From positions 1,211,072-1,275,071 of the forward strand of contig JAEPOO010000001.1 of assembly GCA_017642855.1 (NCBI GenBank): a DNA stretch of 64,000 bases, given 5' to 3'. The notes under the pieces are model-generated. The model did no database searches and was not told the DNA's origin. It worked only from the letters and a program-made list of their open reading frames with translations. This DNA comes from Pseudomonadales bacterium. Lineage in GTDB: Bacteria > Pseudomonadota > Gammaproteobacteria > Pseudomonadales > Azotimanducaceae. This document shows, in pieces, positions 35,632 to 45,167 of the stretch. Position numbers and translations under genes: made by a program. Position 1 is the stretch's first letter; each line of letters begins with the position of its first letter.

Positions 35632-35865
35632 TTACGTGTGCGCTTCGATATAATCGATCGCTTCCTTAACCGTCGTAATCTTCTCTGCTTCCTCGTCAGG
35701 AATTTCTGTTTCGAACTCTTCTTCCAGGGCCATGACCAGCTCGACGGTATCGAGTGAATCTGCGCCAAGATCTTCAACGAAAGAAGCTTCCGGTGTGACT
35801 TCCTCTTCTTTTACGCCGAGTTGTTCACATACCAGTTTAGTCACTCGTTCTACGATGGTGCTCAT
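35632..35865 (-). CDS. acpP: Acyl carrier protein AcpP
   Basis: A 77-residue acidic four-helix protein carrying the phosphopantetheine attachment Ser in [18 protein letters not shown]. It is the acyl carrier of fatty acid and lipid A synthesis; FabA, FabB, FabF, FabG, FabD and LpxA in this window all use it. It lies between fabG and fabF as usual. Confidence 0.97.
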   Translation of the reverse strand: MSTIVERVTKLVCEQLGVKEEEVTPEASFVEDLGADSLDTVELVMALEEEFETEIPDEEAEKITTVKEAIDYIEAHT

Positions 35866-35941
35866 GTTTAGAATTACTCCTACAAAGTTGCAGTCAAGCT
35901 GCGCTAGTTTAATGAAATGCCAGATTGTCCTTCAAGTACAA

Positions 35942-36670
35942 TCAGGCCATATACATCCCGCCATTGACGTGTATCGTTTCGCCGGTGATATAACCCGCGG
36001 ATTCACCTGCCAGAAAGACCACCAGGTCCGCAATTTCCGAAACCTCTCCCAGACGCCCCATTGGAATCCGCGCCAGCATGGCTGCACGCTGATCTTCCGT
36101 GAGTTCGTCCGTCATATCCGTACCAATCAAGCCAGGCGCGATGCAGTTCACGGTAATACCGCGTGAACCGAGTTCTGCCGCCATAGATTTGCTGTATCCC
36201 ACGATGCCTGCCTTAGCCGCCGCGTAGTTACTTTGCCCAGCATTGCCCATGGCGCCAACAACGGAAGTCAGATTAATGATCCGGCCCCATCGGGCCTTGG
36301 TCATACCCCTGAGGCATGGTTTCGTGACTCGGAACAAACCCGTGAGGTTGGTTTCGATAACATCCTGCCATTCGTCGTCTTTCATACGCAGCGCAATGTT
36401 ATCTTTTGTGATGCCTGCATTGTTCACGAGGATCAGGGGTGCGTCATAGGCTTCTTTAATAACGCCGAAAAAGTCTTCTACCGACTGAGCGTCGGAGATA
36501 TTCAGCACAAACCCTTTACCCCTATCCCCCAGGTCTGAAGAAATCTGGTCAGCGCCTGCTTCAGAAGTCGCGGTGCCAATTACCGTGAAGCCTGCATCCG
36601 CCAACGCGCGTGCGATAGCCTTCCCGATTCCTCGGCTTGCACCGGTGACAATAGCGATTTTAGTTTCCAT
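35942..36670 (-). CDS. fabG: 3-oxoacyl-ACP reductase FabG
   Basis: NADPH-dependent SDR of 242 residues: nucleotide loop GASRGIG, NNAG, catalytic Ser in INLTSVVG and YAAAK. The start METKIAIVTGASRG at 36670 is preferred over the longer reading frame because it matches the family; it overlaps the fabD end by 11 bases. Confidence 0.95.
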   Translation of the reverse strand: METKIAIVTGASRGIGKAIARALADAGFTVIGTATSEAGADQISSDLGDRGKGFVLNISDAQSVEDFFGVIKEAYDAPLILVNNAGITKDNIALRMKDDEWQDVIETNLTGLFRVTKPCLRGMTKARWGRIINLTSVVGAMGNAGQSNYAAAKAGIVGYSKSMAAELGSRGITVNCIAPGLIGTDMTDELTEDQRAAMLARIPMGRLGEVSEIADLVVFLAGESAGYITGETIHVNGGMYMA

Positions 36671-37601
36671 TGAGACTCTCGATCGCTGTGCCGATGCTCT
36701 CACCGGAATCGATATTCACACCGACAATGCTTTTATCGATTCTTTTGGCCAGCCCGCTCAACACCTTGCCCGGGCCGCATTCAACCATGCGCTCTACACC
36801 GATGGCCTTCATATTTTCTACTGTCGCTGTCCAGAGAACCGCACCAGACATCTGGCTGACCAGATTCGCTCGAATTGCTTCCGGGTCATCGTGAACCGTT
36901 GCATCGACATTCTGCATCAGCTGAATAGCCGGCTTTTTAAAGGTCACTTCCGCCAAGGCTGACTTCATTTCTTCTGCCGCAGGTTCCATCAACTGACTGT
37001 GGAACGGTGCACTAACGGCCAAAGCCATAGCGCGTCTCGCACCGGCTTCTTTGCAACCCTCGATCGCTCGTTCCAGAGCTGCATTTTTACCAGCTATCAC
37101 CACCTGTCCTGGCGCGTTGAAATTGGCTGCCTGCACAATGTCTCCCGTCGCCGCGTCAGAAGCCGCCTTGCAGACGTCGATCACTTCCGCATCAGACAAA
37201 CCGAGCACTGCCGCCATGCCACCTTCCCCAACGGGTACCGCTGTCTGCATAAACTGACCACGTTTCTGTACCAGTTTCACTGCATCCGCAAACTCAAGCA
37301 CACCCGCAGCCACCAGGGCCGAGTACTCGCCGAGACTGTGTCCTGCAACGATATCTGGGATGGGTGCACCCCGCTGCAGCGCCAGGCGATATAGCGCCAC
37401 ACTGGCAGTCAGCAACGCCGGTTGTGTGAATTCTGTTTGGTTAAGTTGTTCCTCAGGACCACTGGCCACCAATGCCCAGAGGTCGTAACCCAGCGCCTCA
37501 GATGCTTCAGAAAATATCGTGGCGACGGCATCTGCATCATCCTGCAGCATGCCCACTTCCTGGGAACCCTGCCCGGGAAATACGTATGCGAGTTTTGTCA
37601 T
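36660..37601 (-). CDS. fabD: Malonyl-CoA:ACP transacylase FabD
   Basis: Loads malonate onto ACP. The 313-residue protein has FPGQGSQ near the start, the nucleophile Ser in GHSLGEYSAL, the catalytic His in VSAPFHSQLM, and VECGPGKVLSGL near the end. No Shine-Dalgarno sequence is visible: the 9 bases before the ATG are preceded directly by a perfect 10-base inverted repeat. fabH and plsX, normally between fabD and rpmF, are absent. Confidence 0.95.
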   Translation of the reverse strand: MTKLAYVFPGQGSQEVGMLQDDADAVATIFSEASEALGYDLWALVASGPEEQLNQTEFTQPALLTASVALYRLALQRGAPIPDIVAGHSLGEYSALVAAGVLEFADAVKLVQKRGQFMQTAVPVGEGGMAAVLGLSDAEVIDVCKAASDAATGDIVQAANFNAPGQVVIAGKNAALERAIEGCKEAGARRAMALAVSAPFHSQLMEPAAEEMKSALAEVTFKKPAIQLMQNVDATVHDDPEAIRANLVSQMSGAVLWTATVENMKAIGVERMVECGPGKVLSGLAKRIDKSIVGVNIDSGESIGTAIESLNGN

Positions 37602-37610
37602 AGGGAAAAT

Positions 37611-37632
37611 ATGCGCTGCGAACGCAGCGCAT
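37611..37632 (-). terminator. Perfect hairpin between rpmF and fabD
   Basis: ATGCGCTGCG and CGCAGCGCAT flank two bases, giving a nine-pair stem with a four-base loop. Leftward it is followed by ATTTTCCC and then the fabD start. It could be a weak terminator/attenuator or a processing site. It lies exactly where fabH and plsX are found in related clusters. Confidence 0.5.
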
Positions 37633-37641
37633 CAGTTGTCA

Positions 37642-37821
37642 TTAGTCGTCGTCTTTATGGATGACTTTTTTACCACGGTAGAACCCATCAGCCGTCACAT
37701 GATGACGACGGTGCGTTTCGCCAGTGGTAGGGTCCTCAGAGAGGGCCGGGCCACGCAAGAAATCGTGTGAACGACGCTGACCGCGTCTGGCTCGGGTTAC
37801 TTTACTCTTCTGAACTGCCAT
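37642..37821 (-). CDS. rpmF: 50S ribosomal protein L32
   Basis: Fifty-nine residues beginning [20 protein letters not shown] and containing [20 protein letters not shown], the L32 pattern. It lacks the four zinc-binding Cys, which is the zinc-independent form usual in gammaproteobacteria. A GGAG ribosome-binding site precedes the ATG. One base separates it from the yceD stop. Confidence 0.95.
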   Translation of the reverse strand: MAVQKSKVTRARRGQRRSHDFLRGPALSEDPTTGETHRRHHVTADGFYRGKKVIHKDDD

Positions 37822-37822
37822 G

Positions 37823-38371
37823 TCAGCTCTCCGGTTCGTTCTGTTTGTCTATCGCATCGGCCAGCCCGGCAAAGGGCCGGTAGGTCGTCGCGGGTTCATC
37901 TTTTTCGTCTGCAGCCAAATCTTCTGTGACTGCATAGTCACTATCAGGACACTCACCATCAGGATGACGAGGAATCATAGGCACCGCCAGCATCAGTTCG
38001 TCTTCCACAAGCGCCGCAACGGGAATCAACTTGTCGGCGTGTACCACGCCGTCCTGTTCTTCTTCCAGGTGCTCCAGCTCTGCTTCGTTTTTGACGACGA
38101 CGACAGAAAAAACGCTGGAAAGCATCAAAGTCACAGGTTGAAGACATAACTGGCATTCCAGTCTGACTTCAGCTGTCAGGTGACCGGTAACCTCGGTTCG
38201 ATCGCGCTCCCCTTTGCTGAACTCAAGCTTGAGATTCACATCTCCTGCCTGATCCACCAACATCTCGCCAAAGCGCTCTAGCTGTTTTACGGGGAACGAA
38301 CCTTCGATGACCCCCTGCTGATTCGCCAATCTTCGGTGATCCAACAGTTCGGGAAGAGGCCCTGCTAACAT
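37823..38371 (-). CDS. yceD: YceD/DUF177 family protein
   Basis: A 182-residue acidic protein with the conserved CxxC in [11 protein letters not shown] and the [13 protein letters not shown] segment. The family is coupled to rpmF in most bacteria and is linked to 23S rRNA/ribosome assembly, though its mechanism is not settled. First gene of the long leftward yceD-rpmF-fab-mltG-tmk-holB-pilZ series. Confidence 0.9.
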   Translation of the reverse strand: MLAGPLPELLDHRRLANQQGVIEGSFPVKQLERFGEMLVDQAGDVNLKLEFSKGERDRTEVTGHLTAEVRLECQLCLQPVTLMLSSVFSVVVVKNEAELEHLEEEQDGVVHADKLIPVAALVEDELMLAVPMIPRHPDGECPDSDYAVTEDLAADEKDEPATTYRPFAGLADAIDKQNEPES

Positions 38372-38436
38372 AAGGGGCGCATCTTAGGGATTGGCCCTGT
38401 CCGTGTCAAAAGAAAATTACACAAATTCAGTAAGAT

Positions 38437-39045
38437 ATGTATGAATTCAGCCTAGTTCTGGCGTCGGGTTCACCCTACCGTGCGGCCATCCTCAGAGACC
38501 TGGGACTGGACTTCACGCAGGTGCCCGCAAACATCGATGAAAGCCCCCTTAAATCCGAGGAACCAAGACAACTGGCGGAACGTTTGGGACGAGAAAAAGC
38601 CCTTGCGGTTGTCGAAACTCTGGACCCAAACGGAAAATGGGTCGTTATTGGTTCGGATCAGGTCTGCCACCATCGGGGCATCGCCTATGGCAAACCCGGG
38701 AATCGCAAAACCGCTATTGCCCATCTGACGACCTTCAGCGGCGATTGGGTGACCTACAGCAGCTCCCTTGTCCTCATCAGCTCAGATGGCCAGACCTGCA
38801 GTCGGGTAGAAGACTATGAATGCTGTTTCAGAACACTCTACGCGAAAGACATCGAAAATTATGTGGACCGGGATCAACCCTGGGATTGCGCGGGTGCGAT
38901 TCGCATCGAGAAAAGTGCGGCGCTTCTGATGACCACGACACGAGGCAGGGATATCAACACCCTTATGGGCTTGCCCGTCATGGCACTTCGTGACGGCCTC
39001 GCAGACATTGGTCATGATATAATCAGCTTTATAAAATTCGCATAA
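38437..39045 (+). CDS. Maf/YceF family nucleoside triphosphate pyrophosphatase
   Basis: A 202-residue housecleaning enzyme that removes modified nucleotides. It begins LVLASGSPYRAAILRDLG, has the catalytic Asp in VIGSDQVC and ESAALL-like IEKSAALLM, as in the YceF subgroup (7-methyl-GTP pyrophosphatase). Divergent from yceD, as in E. coli, and convergent with rluC with one base between stops. Confidence 0.9.
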   Translation: MYEFSLVLASGSPYRAAILRDLGLDFTQVPANIDESPLKSEEPRQLAERLGREKALAVVETLDPNGKWVVIGSDQVCHHRGIAYGKPGNRKTAIAHLTTFSGDWVTYSSSLVLISSDGQTCSRVEDYECCFRTLYAKDIENYVDRDQPWDCAGAIRIEKSAALLMTTTRGRDINTLMGLPVMALRDGLADIGHDIISFIKFA

Positions 39046-39046
39046 A

Positions 39047-40015
39047 TTATTGTTTATAAAGATTAATATCAGGAAATCTAGAATTCACTTTACCTTCAAA
39101 TTCGTCGTCCAGGGGCGCCGTCGCACGCACCGAGGGGAAGTCTCCCAGGGCAGGAATCTGGAGTTCTGCGGCATGCAACAAGAGTCTACCCGAGTGCCCC
39201 AGAATCGCGTCCAACTCTGGATTGCCATACCGGTCATCGCCAAGAATCGAATGTCTTGCCCACCTGGCGTGGACCCTGATCTGGTGCGTCCGCCCGGTCA
39301 CTGGATAGGCGCGAATAACGGAGGTATCCCCATCAGTAGAAAGCAGCGTAAATTCCGTCTTCGCTTCTTTGCCATCCTGACTCACGCGAGTGATTCGCTC
39401 TCGTCCGGCCTTATTCATCGTCAGAAGCGGCTCATCAATGATATTCTGAGACTCAGACCACTCTCCATGAACCATCGCGATGTAGTGTTTCCTGATCTGG
39501 CCTGGTTGACGTAAGGCGTCTTGGAGCAAGCGAAGATAACTGCGTTTTTTGGCGACCATCAGACAACCTGAGGTACCTCTGTCCAGTCGATGCACCAATT
39601 CAAGCCGATCACCCTCTTGTCTGGCCGCTCTGAGGGACTCAATCACACCCACGCGCACGCCACTGCCGCCATGGACCGCCATACCGGCAGGCTTATTAAT
39701 GATTAACAGGCGGGCATCTTCGTAGAGAATCAGACTGTCGAGGTCCTTAAAGCTGCCAACTGCCTTAGACCTTTCTGCCAGACGCATGATCGGTGGTATT
39801 CGGACAATATCCCCGCTAGACAGCCTGGACTCTGGTTTACAGCGTTTTCCGTTAATCCGAACTTCACCTTTGCGGATGATGCGATAGATTCGAGACTTTG
39901 GGAGCCCTTTGAGGGTCCGAATCAAATAGTTATCCAGCCTCTGGCCTTCATCTTCCGCTTCTATCTCGACCTGTCGGACCTTTCCGTTCTGCGCCATGGC
40001 GTTCGTTTGATTCAT
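39047..40015 (-). CDS. rluC: 23S rRNA pseudouridine synthase RluC
   Basis: A 322-residue enzyme with an N-terminal S4 RNA-binding domain (DNYLIRTLKGLPKSRIYRIIRKGEVRIN region) and the catalytic Asp in the RluA-class motif VHRLDRGTSGC. It modifies uridines in 23S rRNA helices. It is divergent from rne, the classical arrangement. Its first codons overlap the predicted rne promoter. Confidence 0.93.
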   Translation of the reverse strand: MNQTNAMAQNGKVRQVEIEAEDEGQRLDNYLIRTLKGLPKSRIYRIIRKGEVRINGKRCKPESRLSSGDIVRIPPIMRLAERSKAVGSFKDLDSLILYEDARLLIINKPAGMAVHGGSGVRVGVIESLRAARQEGDRLELVHRLDRGTSGCLMVAKKRSYLRLLQDALRQPGQIRKHYIAMVHGEWSESQNIIDEPLLTMNKAGRERITRVSQDGKEAKTEFTLLSTDGDTSVIRAYPVTGRTHQIRVHARWARHSILGDDRYGNPELDAILGHSGRLLLHAAELQIPALGDFPSVRATAPLDDEFEGKVNSRFPDINLYKQ

Positions 40016-40034
40016 GATGATTTGTTGCTATGAT
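40007..40034 (+). promoter_or_regulatory. Predicted rne promoter
   Basis: TTGATT, 16 bases, TATGAT, overlapping the first codons of the divergent rluC. It would give an rne leader of about 415 bases, consistent with the long leader known for rne in gammaproteobacteria. Confidence 0.45.
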
Positions 40035-40153
40035 ACCGCCCCGGACGGGATATACATTTTTTGAATAATACCGTCACTTTTTATATCGGTTAGTCAAAAG
40101 CAACCGATAAATGACTGCAAGTTTAACGAAAACTTGAGGAATGAATATTTGGG

Positions 40154-40384
40154 GTCCAGCTTCACCCCGCTAAAAACCGGGAAAAATCAGCTGGACAAGC
40201 TATAACCGCGAACTGAGCGGATAGCGTTAGCGTCAAATCGGTATTTTTCGATCTGACTTCGACCCACAAGCTTAACGACATCATTAAGCCAGCGCCCCAC
40301 TTCACCGGGCAGCAAGCGTCGAACTCAGAGACAAAACACAGCCTATTGAGGGAGCTTTTCCAGAAACGCGATCACCTGTGATCG
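40154..40384 (+). promoter_or_regulatory. rne: Structured rne 5' leader (probable autoregulatory element)
   Basis: The 442-base gap between rluC and rne holds no gene. It has an eight-pair stem GTCCAGCT/AGCTGGAC (40154-40161 with 40189-40196) enclosing a smaller CCCG/CGGG stem, and a second hairpin CGATCA-CCTG-TGATCG at 40369-40384, about 75 bases before the start codon. RNase E is known to shorten the life of its own message by acting on such a leader in E. coli; the same role here is inference. Confidence 0.5.
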
Positions 40385-40457
40385 TGGACAATAAGACAAG
40401 CGAGATTTGGCGATTCGCTATCGCAGTTTCAGTTCGCCTGAAACAGTGTGAATCGTA

Positions 40458-43232
40458 ATGAAACGAATGCTAATCAATGCAACTCACGAAGAGGAGTTGC
40501 GTGTCGCCCTGGTAGATGGGCAGAAACTCTACGACCTGGACATCGAAAATCGCGTCCGGGAACAAAAAAAGGCCAATATCTATAAGGCCAAAATCACCCG
40601 CGTTGAGCCCAGTCTCGAAGCCGCCTTTGTCGATTACGGCGGCAATCGTCATGGCTTTCTGCCGCTTAAAGAAATATCCCGCGAGTACTTCAAGGTTCCC
40701 CTGAACAAGATCAAAGGCCGAATCAACATCGCCGAGGTCGTCAAGGAAGGCCAGGAGATCATCGTCCAGGTCGACAAAGAAGAACGCGGCAATAAAGGGG
40801 CCGCTCTGACAACCCAATTGTCACTGGCCGGTCGATACATGGTCCTGATGCCAAACAATCCCCGAGCTGGGGGCATCTCTCGAAGAATCGAGGGCGAAGA
40901 TCGCGAACAGCTCAAAGTATCCATGTCCCAACTGGACATTCCAAAGAACATGGGCGTCATCGTCCGCACGGCAGGGGTTGATCGCAGTGTCGAAGAACTG
41001 CAATGGGACCTGAACTATCTGATACATCTTTATGAGGCCATCAAGACGGCTGCAGATGACCGTCCCTCCCCATTCCTGATCTATCAGGAAAGCGACGTCA
41101 TTACCCGAGCAATCCGCGACTATCTGCGTGACGACATCGGTGAAATTCAGCTGGACACCCAGGAGTCATTCGATCAAGCCTGCCAGTTTGTCGACCAGGT
41201 GATGCCGCATTTCCGTTCGCGACTGAAACTCTACGAGAGCGACGTCCCCCTGTTTAATCGCTATCAGATCGAAGGTCAGATTGAATCCGCGTTTAATCGT
41301 GAAGTCAGATTACCTTCCGGCGGCTCCGTGGTCATCGACCCCACTGAGGCTTTGGTTTCAATCGACATTAACTCCGCGCGAGCCACGCGCGGTTCAGATA
41401 TCGAAGAGACGGCCCTGAACACAAACTTAGAGGCCGCAGAAGAAGTCTGCCGACAGCTTCGTCTGAGAGACATTGGCGGATTGGTGGTCATCGACTTTAT
41501 CGATATGACCTCTTCCAAGAATCAGCGCGCTGTCGAGAACAAGATGCGTGAATCGCTTCAAGTCGACAGAGCTCGAGTGCAGGTTGGCAAAATATCGCGC
41601 TTTGGCCTGCTTGAGATGTCGAGACAGCGATTACGTCCATCACTGGGGGAGACGAGCGGCATCGTCTGTCCACGCTGCAACGGTTTAGGCACGATCCGGG
41701 ATATTGAATCTTCTGCCCTTGCCGTTATCCGCATGGTCGAAGAAGAGGCCTTGAAAGAGTCAAGTGCTGAAATTCGCGCGTTCCTGCCGATCAGCGTGTC
41801 CTCGTTCCTGCTGAACGAGAAACGAAATGTGCTTTCCGAGATTGAAGAACGAAACAAAGTACGCATCGTCGTCGTGCCCGACCCACAGATGGAAACGCCG
41901 CACTACCGAGTAGAACGAATTCGTTCTCAGGACAATGAAGAGAGCGAGGTATCTTACGAAATCACCAGTTCCGAGGAACAGGAAGAGTTGGTGGTGAATG
42001 TCGCCAAGCCGGCGCCTGTTGAAGCCGCTGCGGTGAAATCTGTCGCACCGCCGCCTCCTCCGCTATCTGCAGGCACACAGAAAGCTGAAAAGACAGCCAA
42101 GAATGAGCCTTCTGAACCCGGCTTTATTTCAAGGCTCTTCTCAAAGCTGTTTGCGAAAGAGGAGAAAGCACCGCCCAAGCCTGCGAGGAAGCGTCGAGGT
42201 GGACGCAACCGAAACCAGAACCGAAAAAATGGTCGTCGTGACAATCGCAAGAACGAAAACCGTAGTGACGATCGCAAGCAGAAAGACCAGCAACAGGGAC
42301 AGCAGAAAAAGCGTCACGACAAGGAGTCCAATCGACGGAATGATGGTGATCGCAAGCGCGATCAAAGGTCTGACAACCAGCGATCCGAAAAGCAGCGGTC
42401 AGAGAAGTCCGATCACAAGCAGCAAAATGATAAGCGTCGAAGCGAGCGCAGGGATAATCAGCGCGCCAAGGATAACAATGCCGACAATCGATCAGGCAAC
42501 CGTTCTTCCGAAAACCGTTCTTCTGAAAACCGTTCTTCTGAAAATAAGGGCAACCGGGACAAGCGCGTGCGCGGTAACCGCGAACGTTCCAACCAACGCC
42601 GAAGAGCCAGAGAAGAAGAAACCGCAGTCGCCATGGACGACAACAATTCCATCGCCGCCGCGATGCTGGCGCAGGACGCAGAGCAGGATGCTGCCGAAGA
42701 AACAACGGCGACAGAAACTGTAACACCGGTTGTCGAAACAACAACGCCAGAGCCTGTGGAAGCAAAACCAGCGGAAACAGTGTCTGAAGCGCCCGTATCT
42801 GAAGAACCTGTGGCTGAACCAGCGCCTGCGACTGAAGCGGAACCAGCGCCTGCGGCTGAAGCGGAACCAGCGCCTGCGGCTGAAGCGGAACCAGCGCCTG
42901 CGGCTGAAGCGGAACCAGCGCCTGCGGTTCAGACTGCGATCGAGGAACCTGCGGAAGTGTTGAAAGAGGCCACACCCGTCGATCAGCCTCACCCGTCCAC
43001 AATGGGTCGACTGACCAATGATCCGAGGGTCACCCCTGGTCAACCAATCAGCGGTCCTCTGTTGCAGGACGGTGTCGCAATATCTGCGGCGGCCTATCCG
43101 GCCAAAGAAGCAAGGGTCGTCGCCTCTGATCACCCAAGCCTCGTGGGACGAGTTGCCAATGATCCCAGAGGCGGGGCTATCTCGACTAAATCTGAGGCAT
43201 CAGAGGAAGCATCAGAAGCTCAGGCTTCCTAG
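40458..43232 (+). CDS. rne: Ribonuclease E
   Basis: Essential endoribonuclease and degradosome scaffold, 924 residues. The catalytic half has the S1 domain (about 35-120), active-site Asp303 (IDINS) and Asp346 (VIDFIDM), and the zinc link Cys404/Cys407 (CPRCNG), all at E. coli numbering. The C-terminal half is disordered: an arginine-rich RNA-binding region (about 570-720), three 15-base repeats coding SSENR, acidic (EPAPAAEA)n repeats and a final part with two GR(L/V)(T/A)NDPR motifs that probably bind partner enzymes. The segment around 552-570 ([15 protein letters not shown]) fits the amphipathic membrane-targeting helix. Confidence 0.97.
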   Translation: MKRMLINATHEEELRVALVDGQKLYDLDIENRVREQKKANIYKAKITRVEPSLEAAFVDYGGNRHGFLPLKEISREYFKVPLNKIKGRINIAEVVKEGQEIIVQVDKEERGNKGAALTTQLSLAGRYMVLMPNNPRAGGISRRIEGEDREQLKVSMSQLDIPKNMGVIVRTAGVDRSVEELQWDLNYLIHLYEAIKTAADDRPSPFLIYQESDVITRAIRDYLRDDIGEIQLDTQESFDQACQFVDQVMPHFRSRLKLYESDVPLFNRYQIEGQIESAFNREVRLPSGGSVVIDPTEALVSIDINSARATRGSDIEETALNTNLEAAEEVCRQLRLRDIGGLVVIDFIDMTSSKNQRAVENKMRESLQVDRARVQVGKISRFGLLEMSRQRLRPSLGETSGIVCPRCNGLGTIRDIESSALAVIRMVEEEALKESSAEIRAFLPISVSSFLLNEKRNVLSEIEERNKVRIVVVPDPQMETPHYRVERIRSQDNEESEVSYEITSSEEQEELVVNVAKPAPVEAAAVKSVAPPPPPLSAGTQKAEKTAKNEPSEPGFISRLFSKLFAKEEKAPPKPARKRRGGRNRNQNRKNGRRDNRKNENRSDDRKQKDQQQGQQKKRHDKESNRRNDGDRKRDQRSDNQRSEKQRSEKSDHKQQNDKRRSERRDNQRAKDNNADNRSGNRSSENRSSENRSSENKGNRDKRVRGNRERSNQRRRAREEETAVAMDDNNSIAAAMLAQDAEQDAAEETTATETVTPVVETTTPEPVEAKPAETVSEAPVSEEPVAEPAPATEAEPAPAAEAEPAPAAEAEPAPAAEAEPAPAVQTAIEEPAEVLKEATPVDQPHPSTMGRLTNDPRVTPGQPISGPLLQDGVAISAAAYPAKEARVVASDHPSLVGRVANDPRGGAISTKSEASEEASEAQAS
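42501..42545 (+). repeat. Three 15-base tandem repeats within rne
   Basis: The unit CGTTCTTC(C/T)GAAAA(C/T) occurs three times in frame and codes for RSSEN in the arginine-rich region of RNase E. Such in-frame repeats change copy number easily. Confidence 0.85.
42816..42927 (+). repeat. 24-base tandem repeats within rne coding EPAPAAEA
   Basis: Four full units and one partial unit of GAACCAGCGCCTGCGGCTGAAGCG-like sequence (first unit with one base different), each coding eight residues of an acidic, proline/alanine-rich linker in the RNase E tail. The near-identity at DNA level suggests recent expansion. Confidence 0.9.
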
Positions 43233-44246
43233 TTAATCGGGGTAGATTGTAGGCTCGACTTCCAGCTCTACCCCGAACAACTCTAAAACCTTGTCTTTGA
43301 TGCGCTGGATCAATCGATTCAGCTGCTCAAAACTTGATCCTTGCTGTTTCGCCATACCCCTCGCTCCGTCGCGGACAATAACCAGCGCATGCTGATCAGA
43401 GACCGAAAACTCACCTTCCCGCAAACCTTTCAGACCTGCCTGATCAATCAGCCAGGCCGCTGAGAGCTTAACGCCCTGCGAGTCAATGTACGCTGGGGCC
43501 CCGGGGTGCCTCCGACTGAATTCCTCTCCTCGATGTAGAGAGACAATAGGGTTTTTGAAAAAGCTGCCAGCGTTTGGGTGGCTGGCAGAGTCGGGCAGTT
43601 TGCTTTTTCGTACGTCGCAAACCGCGCGAAAAATATTCTCATGAGACGGTTCAAGCTGATGTTGATCAAGATACGAACGAATACCAGGATATTCGAGCCG
43701 AAGTTCATTGGAAGGGTGCAGTGTGATGGAAGTGATACACCAATCTCGTGATTGCTTGAACAGGCTGTCCCTATAACCAAACTGACACGCATCCGGATCA
43801 AACGTTACCAATTCTCCGTTCGATAAATTCACCGCCTGCAAACTGATAAACCTGTCACGGAGTTCCACACCATAAGCGCCAATATTCTGCATCGGGGCCG
43901 CACCGGCATTCCCAGGAATTAGCGCCAGATTTTCAAAACCACCGATCTCTTTTCTAACGGCTTTGCTCACAAAATCGTGCCAGTTTTCTCCGGCACCGAG
44001 CACTGACTGATCAGTATTGATCTCACAACCGGCAACACGGTTTGCAAGAACCAGCCCAGGCACGTCAGAACCGAGCACCAGGTTCGAACCACCACCAAGG
44101 ACAAGCACATCAATGTCTTTGTCTCGAGCGAACACCGCCGCTTCCTGCACGTCCTCCACCGAACTGGCTTCGCAGTACCAGGCCGCCGTGGCCGGCATTT
44201 TCAATGAGGTGCTGGCATCCAGAGATATGTTTTGCAGGAACTGCAA
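43233..44246 (-). CDS. murB: UDP-N-acetylenolpyruvoylglucosamine reductase MurB
   Basis: Flavoenzyme forming UDP-MurNAc. The 337-residue protein has the FAD-binding GGGSNLVL motif near residue 53, GAGENWHDFV, NAGAAPMQNIGAYGVE, and near the C-terminus the Ser/Glu region HPNAGSFFKNP. It is the E. coli-type (type I) enzyme. It converges with rne, as in pseudomonads where it is the next gene; ptpA and kdsB normally lie beside it, and here a selenoprotein unit and an SDR intervene. Confidence 0.95.
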   Translation of the reverse strand: MQFLQNISLDASTSLKMPATAAWYCEASSVEDVQEAAVFARDKDIDVLVLGGGSNLVLGSDVPGLVLANRVAGCEINTDQSVLGAGENWHDFVSKAVRKEIGGFENLALIPGNAGAAPMQNIGAYGVELRDRFISLQAVNLSNGELVTFDPDACQFGYRDSLFKQSRDWCITSITLHPSNELRLEYPGIRSYLDQHQLEPSHENIFRAVCDVRKSKLPDSASHPNAGSFFKNPIVSLHRGEEFSRRHPGAPAYIDSQGVKLSAAWLIDQAGLKGLREGEFSVSDQHALVIVRDGARGMAKQQGSSFEQLNRLIQRIKDKVLELFGVELEVEPTIYPD

Positions 44247-44352
44247 ACAAAGACTCCGTCATCAAATTCATGGCGAGTATACCGATTAATCAGGTCTTCG
44301 CGTGATTCAAGCGTGTATACTCTGCGACTTTGTTGGTTAGACGGAATCAGTC

Positions 44353-45123
44353 ATGGATTTAAAAGATAAAGTTGCATTCATCACCGGAGGCGCCTCCGGA
44401 CTCGGTCGTGCTACCGCAGAGAATTTCATCGCTGCTGGTGCCAAGGTCATGGTCTATGACCTGAATGCTGAAAACGCTGAAAAAGCCGCTGAAGAGCTCG
44501 GCGAGAACGCTACCTGGGCAGCAGGTGACGTCGCCAGCGAAGAAGATGTAAAAGCTGCGATTCAAAAGACGCTCGATACCTTCGGCGCATTGCATGTCAA
44601 CATCAACAGTGCCGGTATCGGTGCCGCAGCAAGAACCATTGGCAAAGAAGGGCCTATGCCACTCGAAACATTCGAGTTTGTGGTTCGCGTTAACTTGATC
44701 GGTACGTTCAATTGCCTGCGACTTTGTGCAGACGCCATGCAAAACAATGAGCCGGCCACTGAAGATGGAGAACGGGGCGTTATCGTCAACGTGGCCTCTG
44801 TTGCGGCTTACGATGGCCAGATCGGCCAGGCTGCTTACAGCGCTTCAAAAGGTGGCGTTGCAGGTATGACTCTGCCAATTGCTCGTGACCTGAGCCGTCA
44901 GGGCATCCGCATCGCGACAATCGCGCCGGGTATTTTTGAAACACCCATGATGCAGTTTGCACCGCCTCAGGTTCGTGAACCATTGATCAATATGACTCAG
45001 TTCCCGAAACGACTCGGCGATCCGATTGAGTTCGCTCAGACAGCCGCGTACATCGTCAATTGTGGCTACATCAATGGAGAGGTTATTCGCCTCGACAGCG
45101 GCATCAGAATGGCGCCGAAGTAA
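44353..45123 (+). CDS. SDR dehydrogenase, 3-hydroxyacyl-CoA dehydrogenase type II-like
   Basis: A 256-residue short-chain dehydrogenase close to the HSD10 group: GGASGLGRATAE nucleotide loop, Asp at the end of the second strand (VYDLNAENAEK, NAD preference), NSAG, catalytic Ser in VNVASVAAYDG, YSASKGG, and APGIFETPMM. It probably oxidises 3-hydroxyacyl-CoA in beta-oxidation of branched or short acids. It is transcribed alone towards the selenoprotein unit; a bidirectional terminator separates them. Confidence 0.85.
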   Translation: MDLKDKVAFITGGASGLGRATAENFIAAGAKVMVYDLNAENAEKAAEELGENATWAAGDVASEEDVKAAIQKTLDTFGALHVNINSAGIGAAARTIGKEGPMPLETFEFVVRVNLIGTFNCLRLCADAMQNNEPATEDGERGVIVNVASVAAYDGQIGQAAYSASKGGVAGMTLPIARDLSRQGIRIATIAPGIFETPMMQFAPPQVREPLINMTQFPKRLGDPIEFAQTAAYIVNCGYINGEVIRLDSGIRMAPK

Positions 45124-45139
45124 CGTACTTTGACCAAGG

Positions 45140-45167
45140 AAAAAAGGGGCCTTTTGGCCCCTTTTTT
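45140..45167. terminator. Bidirectional Rho-independent terminator
   Basis: A GGGGCC stem, TTTT loop and GGCCCC, flanked by six A on the left and six T on the right. It therefore terminates both the rightward SDR gene and the leftward selenoprotein operon whose stop codon is at 45166. Confidence 0.92.

Noticed and set aside
42124..43133. Long leftward ORFs opposite the RNase E tail
   Set aside because: They are by-products of the repetitive, biased codons of rne and show Arg/Phe-rich or repeat-only sequence with no family resemblance.
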